Assembly (NCBI GenBank): GCA_947174035.1
Contig: CAMWHH010000058.1
Coordinates: 1-5,246, forward strand
Reading direction: 5' to 3'
Length of the DNA: 5,246 nucleotides
DNA from: an uncultured Mycoplasma sp.
GTDB taxonomy: Bacteria > Bacillota_I > Bacilli_A > Mycoplasmatales > Mycoplasmoidaceae
In this document: piece after piece, positions 1-5,246 of the stretch
Layout of the letters: each line of letters begins with the position of its first letter
Position numbering within the stretch: the first letter of the stretch is position 1
Made by a program: the position numbers and the translations under genes
Notes under the pieces: generated by a model
What the model was told of the DNA's origin: nothing
Database searches by the model: none
The model's input: the letters and a program-made list of their open reading frames with translations, nothing else

Positions 1-2
1 TA

Positions 3-2303
3 CTAATTCTTTTTAGGTTTTACTTTAAATAAAGAATCACCTTGTTTAATTTGTTGACCTTCTTTAACTAAAATTTCAACTTCATTATCACCAATTGATT
101 CATTCATAACAATAAAAATTGTAGTGTTATCATAACCAAGTTTTTTAATTTTGTTAAAGTCTACTTTAACAATTTTTTCACCCTTTGAAATTTTTTCTTT
201 TTTATTTGATAATAAATCAGATTCAAATACTTCTAGTTTTTCTCCTGCTTTTTTATCTTGGTTAATTTTGTTAGTATCAATTCCTATATGTAGTAAAAAT
301 TTTAAGTTATCAATGCCTAAAATAAATGCATGACCAGTTCAAAAAGCATTTTCTAATTTGAAATTATTTTGTGCAACAAAATTAGAAGATTTTGGAATAA
401 TTGCTATTCCTTTACCCATCATACTAAAAGCTGAATCACTTATTTTATCTAAACTTATTGCTTTACCACTAATTGGTGATTTTATAATAACTGGTTTTGA
501 AATTGCTGCAACTACTTTTTCTACAATAGCTTTTTCTGGTTTTTTGTTTGTTAATGTGTTTAAAGATAAATCTGAAAATTTATTCAAAATAATTTCATCA
601 TTAACAAGTTCAGCTTCTGGACCGATAATAACTTGAATATGATGATCTTGAAATCTTTTAACACCCATTGCACCACCTTCTTTTAAAAGTGATTCATTTA
701 CTTTAGACATATCTTTAATGTCATATCTTAATCTTGTTGTACAATTTTGATAATTTTCAATATTGTCTCAACCACCAAGACCTAAAACTATTTTTTTATT
801 TTTTTCAGATAATCCTTTTTCTGGATTGTGATTTTTATTTTTTTCAGTTCCAATATCAATATTAATCAAATTGTTGCCACGACCTGGAGTTGATATATTG
901 AATTTTTTCACCAAAATATCACCAACTAAAATGTATGATGCTGCACAAGCTACACCAATTGGTATAAGTCATCCAGGGTTAGCAAAAACTGCATCTACTT
1001 GTGAGAATGTTCCGCTTGCAAGTTTAGCATCTATAATTTGCATTGATTTTGGAATTGAAAGTAAATAATCAAATAATCCAGCACTAAAACCAAATCCAAT
1101 TTGGATACCAAATGCACCTGTAATGAATGCAAAAACTCCAGTTAACAAAGCATGGAATAAATAAAGTAATGGGCTTACAAACATAAATGCAAACTCAATT
1201 GGTTCAGTAATTCCAGTCAAGAATGAAATTAATGCTAATGGTACAAATGTAGATATTACACGTTGTTTTTGTTCTTTACTTTCAGCATTTCTATAAAACA
1301 CATAAATAAGCGCTGGTAATCCAAACATCATTGTTGGGAAAAATCCTGATTGGAAAGTTCCAGCGTTGTTTTCAGCAGGAATTCCGTTTAAAAAGATATT
1401 AATATCTCCATAAACCATTCCACCAGTAACACTTGGATGTTCACCTAAAACAAACCAAAAGAATGTATTTGGAATGTGATGTAATCCAAATGGAATTAAC
1501 AATCTGTTAAAGAAACCATAAACACCTGCAATTGCTGCATTTGCCCAACGATTACTTGTAGCATTAGATAAACCTAAAGAAATTTGGTATAAAACTCAAC
1601 CAATTCAAGGAAAAATTAAAGCATAAATGATTCCAACTAAAATCATTCCTAAAATTGTTAAAACTGGTAAAAGTCTTCTTCCTGAAAAGAATCCTAAAAC
1701 CTTTGGTAGTTCAACATTACTAAATCTGTTATAAAGTCAAGCAACAAAACCACCACAAATAATTCCATTTAAAACATTGTTAGATAAAATAGCATCATAT
1801 TTGTTACCAAACAATGCTTCAAATCCAGTTGCATTTTCTTGTACTATACCAGCATCAACTGCTGCTTGATCAATTGGGAAATGGATTCCACCATAGAATT
1901 GTTGAGGTAAATTAGCACCACCTTGACTCATTAGCAATGACAATAATATCATCCCAACTAAAGCAGTTAGTGCTGCTTCACCCCGGTTGTCTTTGGTTAA
2001 ACCAAATCCAACTCCAACTGCAAAAAGAATATGCAGATTATTAAAAACAGCATTCCCAGCTGCTGCTAAAACTGTTTGCACAAAATGTACAAACTCACTT
2101 GCATTTCCAATACTATCATTTACAGGAATTTGTGCTGCTAATCTATTTAAAATTGCAGCAATTGGTAAAACAGCAATTGGAAATAATAAAGCTTTTCCAA
2201 TCCTTCCCAATCCTTCAAAAGATCTTTTGAAAATGTTTCTCACTTTTACTAAGTTTTTTTGTTTAGCAGTAGGGGGGGGTACCAATTTAAGCCGATCTTG
2301 CAT
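3..2303 (-). CDS. nagE: PTS N-acetylglucosamine transporter, enzyme IICBA
   Basis: This membrane permease imports and phosphorylates N-acetylglucosamine, giving GlcNAc-6-phosphate inside the cell. It has 766 residues and is open throughout only with UGA as Trp (W189, two near 219-222, W445, W512, W655). The IIC membrane domain covers about 25-470, with the family motifs FNRLLIPFGLHHIPNT (about 265-280) and GITEPIEF (364-371). The IIB domain covers about 500-575, with phosphocysteine C521 in the CTTRLR motif. The IIA domain covers about 604-766, with H658 (GHAF) and the phosphorylated H672 (LLHIGIDT). Domain order and local motifs match E. coli NagE as I recall it better than PtsG. The ATG is fixed by a strong Shine-Dalgarno, AAAGGGAGGT, 7 bases upstream. 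The gene overlaps the upstream small membrane gene by 17 bases. Codons 9-11 contain a C8 run. The stop is TAG at 3-5; any terminator lies outside the window. Glucose specificity is the main alternative, but the adjacent nagA and nagB favour GlcNAc. Confidence 0.93.
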
Positions 2304-2625
2304 TTTTGTTACCTCCCTTTTTCTTATTTTTTCAACAACTTAAAGTTGTAGTGAAAATAGAAATAGCTAAAAAAATAACAGTAGTCAAAGTAATTCCAGC
2401 AATAACATCTTGTTGGTAAACTGCTTCAGTGGTTAAATATTTTAAACCTTGAGCATCAGCTTCATCACCATATGTTTGAAGTGAAGATTGCTGTCACACA
2501 ACAAATAAAATTATTGTAACTATTAAAAGAATTGCTGTAATAATTCACAAAATTACATAAATTTTTTTGCTTGTAGGTCATTCAGCAATTTTTTTCATAG
2601 CATTGTTGAAATAATTTTTTTTCAT
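2287..2625 (-). CDS. Small two-helix membrane protein of unknown function
   Basis: I do not recognise this family. The frame encodes 112 residues and contains four UGA codons read as Trp (W16, W27, W44, W98), so a standard-code search misses it. The N-terminus is lysine-rich. Two hydrophobic segments follow, at about 21-44 and 73-97, joined by a polar, slightly acidic loop (about 45-72). The tail (99-112) is rich in Lys and Asn. By the positive-inside rule both ends should be cytoplasmic and the loop outside. The start is supported by GGAAAGGA (2637-2644), 11 bases upstream, and a TATAAT box just before it. The stop TAA lies 17 bases inside nagE, and its last codons contain the nagE Shine-Dalgarno, so the two are probably one transcript and translationally coupled. 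A role linked to the GlcNAc permease is inference from position only. Confidence 0.8.
2311..2320 (-). promoter_or_regulatory. Strong ribosome binding site of nagE
   Basis: The sequence AAAGGGAGGT on the minus strand lies 7 bases before the nagE ATG. It decides that start over an in-frame GTG at codon 21, which sits closer to the conserved IIC domain but lacks such a site. The site lies inside the coding sequence of the upstream membrane protein. Confidence 0.88.
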
Positions 2626-2650
2626 ATATTTTTCTATCCTTTCCACAAGT

Positions 2651-2656
2651 ATTATA
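2651..2656 (-). promoter_or_regulatory. Probable -10 box of the small membrane protein-nagE unit
   Basis: A perfect TATAAT reads on the minus strand. Transcription would start near 2644, giving a leader of about 20 bases that begins at the ribosome binding site. No good -35 is seen at the usual spacing. A 7-base A+T inverted repeat (TAAATTT at 2655-2661, AAATTTA at 2674-2680) surrounds this area and could be an operator, but such matches are common in A+T-rich DNA. The position just after the nagB terminator supports an independent promoter. Confidence 0.5.
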
Positions 2657-2699
2657 AATTTAAGATTTAACAAAAATTTAAAAATAGTTTAGAAAGAAC

Positions 2700-2737
2700 A
2701 AAAAATGATTCCATTTTTTTAATTGAAATCATTTTTT
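2700..2737 (-). terminator. Rho-independent terminator of nagA-nagB
   Basis: An 11-base perfect inverted repeat (AAAAAATGATT at 2700-2710 and AATCATTTTTT at 2727-2737) encloses a 16-base loop. Read on the minus strand, the stem ends in a run of six T. The upstream arm lies within the last codons of nagB and the stop codon falls in the loop, so terminator and coding sequence overlap. G+C in the stem is minimal, as is usual in Mollicutes. Confidence 0.7.
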
Positions 2738-3456
2738 ATGTAATAAACAGTTGTATTAGAATGGTTAATTAAAGCTGTACAAGGCCAATTAAAATCAAAT
2801 TTTTGTGAATTCTTTAATTTTTCAAAGGCCTCTTTTTTGCTTTTACCTACCACAATTAAAATAATTTTTTTTGCTTTTAAAATTGTTGCTAATCCCATAG
2901 ATACTGCTTGAGTAGGTACATCTGTTTTTTTCTCAAAAAATCTTGAATTTGCTTCAATTGTGGAATCTGTTAAATCAACTAATCTAGTTTTTGAATCAAT
3001 TGTAGAACCTGGTTCATTAAAACCAATATGACCATTATTCCCAATCCCTAACAACAATATATCCATGCCACCAACATTATCAATTTTTTCATCATATTTT
3101 TCAAAATTACCCATAGTAGTATTATTAAATGCATCAACTGGAAAAAAAGTATTGTTTTTATTAATATCTATTTTTGAAAAAAGATTCTCATTCATAAAAT
3201 ATGAATAAGATTGGTTTTCATATTTTTTTGTTAATCCAACATATTCATCCAAATTGAAAGATAAACAATCTTTAAAAGAAACTTTTTTCTTTGCAAATTC
3301 ACTAGCTAAAAAATTATATGTACCAATTGGAGAAGAACCAGTTGCCAATCCTAAAATAGCATTAGGTTTATTTAAAACTGTATTAATAAATTCTTGTCCC
3401 ACTAATTTAGAAAGTTCTTCATAAGAATCACAAGAAACAAATTTAATATTACTCAT
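2719..3456 (-). CDS. nagB: Glucosamine-6-phosphate deaminase
   Basis: This cytosolic enzyme converts glucosamine-6-phosphate to fructose-6-phosphate and ammonia, the last step of amino-sugar use before glycolysis. The protein has 245 residues, the short form as in Bacillus NagB rather than the longer E. coli enzyme. Visible motifs are the phosphate loop LGLATGSSPIG (35-45), the catalytic NLDEYVGL (D70, E71), and GIGNNGHIGFNEPG (137-150) with H143 and E148 of the catalytic triad. Residue 141 is Asn where I recall Asp in E. coli; Gram-positive homologues often differ there too. Its only Trp, W224, uses TGG, so this gene is intact even under the standard code. The ATG is preceded by GGAG with a 7-base gap. 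It lies 12 bases after nagA, with which it is evidently co-transcribed, and ends in a terminator that overlaps its stop codon. Confidence 0.97.
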   Translation of the reverse strand: MSNIKFVSCDSYEELSKLVGQEFINTVLNKPNAILGLATGSSPIGTYNFLASEFAKKKVSFKDCLSFNLDEYVGLTKKYENQSYSYFMNENLFSKIDINKNNTFFPVDAFNNTTMGNFEKYDEKIDNVGGMDILLLGIGNNGHIGFNEPGSTIDSKTRLVDLTDSTIEANSRFFEKKTDVPTQAVSMGLATILKAKKIILIVVGKSKKEAFEKLKNSQKFDFNWPCTALINHSNTTVYYIKNDFN

Positions 3457-3468
3457 AATTATGCTCCA

Positions 3469-4659
3469 TTACTTCAAAATATATTCATATCCTTTTTTTA
3501 TATAAGATATATCTCCTTCACAAATTGTCATGACAACTTCATAATTTTGATTCACTATTGTAAGGTCTGCTAATAAACCTTGTTTAATTTGTCCAATAAA
3601 TTTATCTAAATTTAATTGTTTAGCATTATTATATGAACTCATTAAAGCAAGTTCTTGATCATTTGGTTGAATTCAATCATGAAAGTTTTTAAAACATTGA
3701 CTAAATGTTGCTACACTACCTGCAAGTGTATTTGTGTTTTTTATCACACACTTACCATTCTTTTTTTCAACATCCAAATCACCAAGTTTATAAAATCCAT
3801 CTGGTTTTCCTTTTGCTGACATTGCATCAGTAACTAAAGTTATTCCTTTACCCTTTTTGCACATGTATGCAATTTTTAAAAGATTTTTATCAACATGAAA
3901 ACCATCACAAATTAATTCACACAAAATTCTTTTATCATTTAATGCTGCTGCTGCAACACCTGGTTTTTGATGAGATAAACCACTCATTGCATTAAATAAG
4001 TGAGTTACTCTATAGCAACCCACATCACCTGCTTTTTTTGCAAAAGTTGTTGCAGTTGAATTTGAATGACCAACAGATCCAATAATTTTTTTAGAATTTA
4101 AAAACTTCAAAAAAGAGCTATTAATATCATTTTCAATATCAAAAGTAACAATTCTTATAGTGTTGTTTGAATCACTAATTCATTTTGTCATTAATTCAAT
4201 ATTTGGGTTCATAATTAATTCTTCTTTATGAGCACCTTTTTTTTCTAAAGAAATGAAGGGACCTTCTAAATGAACACCTAAACAAATTGCTTTTTTATCA
4301 TTAAAACTTCTTTGGTTTTTGTAATATTTTGCAAATGTTAATAAACACTCTGAAATTTTTTTAGCACTTGAAGTAACAGAAGCTAAAACAAATTTTGTTA
4401 CACCTTCTTGAACTACATTTTTAGCAAATTCATGATAAGAGTTTTCAGAGTTTTGCTCAAAATCATATCCATATCCACCATGGACATGTGAATCTATAAA
4501 ACCAGGAAATATTTTTAAATTTGAACAATCAATTAATAAAGAAGAATTATTGTTACTTTCAGCATCAATTTTGTTAATAAAATTTTTAGTAATTTCTAAA
4601 TTACCATTTATGTTTCTATCAAATAAAACAATTTCAGCATTTTTTAAAAAAATATCCAT
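3469..4659 (-). CDS. nagA: N-acetylglucosamine-6-phosphate deacetylase
   Basis: This cytosolic amidohydrolase removes the acetyl group from GlcNAc-6-phosphate, giving glucosamine-6-phosphate and acetate. The protein has 396 residues, near the usual family length, and stays open only with UGA as Trp (W160 and W329). All amidohydrolase landmarks are present: HVHGG (H58, H60), HLEGP (H130, E132), GHS (H198), THLFNAM (H220), DGFH (H255) and the catalytic aspartate in VTDAM (D278). The AGS motif and a C-terminal G-x-x-A-D-L segment of the beta-sandwich follow. The ATG has AAGAGA 7 bases upstream. The gene is first in the nagA-nagB operon, and its TAA stop directly abuts the Shine-Dalgarno of nagB. 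An inverted repeat sits between its promoter region and start. I see no missing catalytic residue. Confidence 0.97.
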
Positions 4660-4670
4660 ATAAAAATCTC

Positions 4671-4684
4671 TTAGTTATTACTAA
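4671..4684. promoter_or_regulatory. Inverted repeat, possible operator of nagAB
   Basis: TTAGT-TATT-ACTAA is a perfect 5-base inverted repeat overlapping the edge of the nagA ribosome binding site. A weak promoter can be proposed upstream on the minus strand (TAAAAT at 4688-4693, TTATAA at 4711-4716, 17 bases apart). A repressor bound here could block the start of transcription or translation. No copy of this element is seen before the nagE unit, and the A+T bias makes chance palindromes common, so this is tentative. Confidence 0.25.
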
Positions 4685-4721
4685 ATTATTTTAATATTGT
4701 TAAATGCTTTTTATAATAAAA

Positions 4722-4757
4722 AAAATAATATTTCTTAAAAATGGGAAATATTATTTT
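4722..4757 (-). terminator. Rho-independent terminator of the microprotein gene
   Basis: A 13-base perfect inverted repeat (4722-4734 and 4745-4757) encloses a 10-base loop. On the minus strand the 3' arm runs into a further run of T and then TTATTATAA. It lies 16 bases after the stop of the 39-residue gene and upstream of the nagA promoter region, so it separates that gene from the nag operon. Confidence 0.72.
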
Positions 4758-4772
4758 GTTGAACATATTTAA

Positions 4773-4892
4773 CTAAACTTCTTTTTTAGTTTTTTCTCAT
4801 CTTGATTCTCTTTCTTTACTACACTTTAAACACATATAGTAGTTATCAATATAGAAAGTGAAATCACCACAATTCATACATATAAAAATCAT
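4773..4892 (-). CDS. Zinc-knuckle microprotein, 39 residues
   Basis: I do not know this protein by name. The frame is ATG to TAG, with one UGA read as Trp (W32). It has two CxxC pairs, C5-C8 and C21-C24, separated by 12 residues rich in aromatic amino acids. This is the layout of a small zinc ribbon. A charged, Lys/Arg/Glu-rich tail (26-39) follows and could contact nucleic acid. AAGG at 4903-4906 lies 10 bases upstream of the ATG and serves as a plausible ribosome binding site. A hairpin terminator follows the stop directly, so the gene looks complete and separately transcribed. It lies between the CRISPR array and the nag operon, but nothing in the sequence ties it functionally to either. 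Confidence that it is a real gene comes from the Cys spacing, the ribosome binding site and the terminator together. Confidence 0.72.
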
Positions 4893-4948
4893 ATTATTTA
4901 AACCTTATTTTTTGGTCTCTTTTTTCTATAAGTAAAATAAATAATAAT

Positions 4949-5040
4949 AAAAAAAATCAATGTTAGCATATGTATATTTATTGTAACAAAAACTCAGATA
5001 GTTAAGTTCAAATAATATAAACAAAAAGTTTTTTAAACAC
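4949..5040 (-). ncRNA. Candidate tracrRNA-like element beside the CRISPR array
   Basis: Bases 5006-5040 resemble a diverged copy of the CRISPR repeat (19 of 35 identical without gaps), with 12 of the first 15 bases matching. If the array is read on the plus strand, a minus-strand RNA would pair with repeat bases 1-10 without a break (one G-U pair), and G-U pairs occur again at 16 and 17. Mismatches in that part fall only at 11 and 14. The RNA would continue with a short hairpin (AACU, loop AUCUG, AGUU) directly after the anti-repeat. A weak UGUUA/UAACA stem follows, ending in eight T at 4949-4956. This is the general layout of a type II tracrRNA. Against it, the remaining anti-repeat pairs poorly, no promoter is clear, and the copy could simply be a decayed end repeat. 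Confidence 0.33.
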
Positions 5041-5060
5041 TAGCAATTGAAACTAAAAGG

Positions 5061-5246
5061 GTTCAGATAACATCAGTTTAATACCCATTTAAAACTGACT
5101 ATTACTCAATATGAGAGAGACTTTAAGTTCAGATAACATCAGTTTAATACCCATTTAAAACTTCTTTTAAGTGCTCTTAAAATGCCTTAAAGGTTCAGAT
5201 AACATCAGTTTAATACCCATTTAAAACTGACTATTACTCAATATGA
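5061..5246. CRISPR. CRISPR array end, three repeats, cut by the window
   Basis: Three identical 35-base repeats lie at 5061-5095, 5127-5161 and 5193-5227, exactly 66 bases apart. Each begins GTTCAGATAACATC and ends CCCATTTAAAAC, and all are followed by T, so the unit is probably a 36-base repeat with a 30-base spacer. These sizes are typical of type II systems. On the minus strand the repeat starts GTTTTAAATGGG, a common type II beginning, but the plus-strand ending in AAAAC is also type II-like, so direction is unsettled. The two complete spacers differ. The third, visible for 19 bases, is identical to the start of the first. The array continues past the right edge. No cas gene is present here. 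The array begins abruptly at 5061, with only the diverged repeat-like stretch before it. Confidence 0.88.

Noticed and set aside
2278..2283. GGTACC (KpnI site) beside the C8 tract as a sign of a cloning joint
   Set aside because: The reading frame and ribosome binding site are natural on both sides, and a six-base site occurs by chance.
3..2303. nagE as three separate or broken genes (pieces ending at 1737, 969 and 339)
   Set aside because: All breaks are UGA codons in one frame, they fall inside conserved domains, and nagA shows the same pattern. This is genetic code 4, not a pseudogene.
1987..2343. Plus-strand open frames over nagE (also at 151-333, 358-636 and 871-1068)
   Set aside because: They lie opposite strongly conserved nagE domains, have no ribosome binding sites and resemble no family; they are shadows.
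4926..5024. Hydrophobic minus-strand frame of 32 codons starting at TTG
   Set aside because: It has no ATG and no ribosome binding site. Its hydrophobic look follows from T-rich DNA, and it runs through the repeat-like stretch.
5006..5040. Fourth true CRISPR repeat
   Set aside because: Only about 19 of 35 bases match and it lies 55 rather than 66 bases from the first repeat, so it is not a regular array unit.

Overview
The window is very A+T-rich and reads as a Mollicutes chromosome (Mycoplasma, Spiroplasma or Entomoplasma group). The strongest evidence is recoding. Four of the five minus-strand genes stay open, and match their families, only if UGA is read as tryptophan (genetic code 4). 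Read with the standard code, nagE and nagA look broken and the two small genes nearly vanish. The exact genus cannot be fixed from this sequence.

All genes recognised here lie on the minus strand, so they read right to left. From the right: a CRISPR array enters at 5061 and runs off the window edge. Next is an A+T-rich gap holding a possible tracrRNA-like element (about 4949-5040). Then comes a 39-residue zinc-knuckle microprotein (4773-4892) with its own hairpin terminator (4722-4757). The nagA-nagB operon follows (4659 to 2719) and ends in a terminator that overlaps the nagB stop codon. Last is a second transcription unit: a 112-residue two-helix membrane protein of unknown function (2287-2625), overlapping the start of nagE (3-2303).

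The nag genes form a complete amino-sugar route. NagE (PTS enzyme IICBA) imports N-acetylglucosamine and delivers GlcNAc-6-phosphate. NagA removes the acetyl group. NagB turns glucosamine-6-phosphate into fructose-6-phosphate plus ammonia, which feeds glycolysis. The catalytic residues of all three can be seen.

The points most worth a second look are: (i) the CRISPR array, where the third spacer, as far as it is visible, is identical to the first; (ii) the divergent repeat-like element beside the array, which could be a tracrRNA anti-repeat; (iii) a run of eight C inside codons 9-11 of nagE, a possible on/off slippage site; (iv) the unnamed membrane protein whose last codons carry the nagE ribosome-binding site. 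No cas gene is visible in the window.
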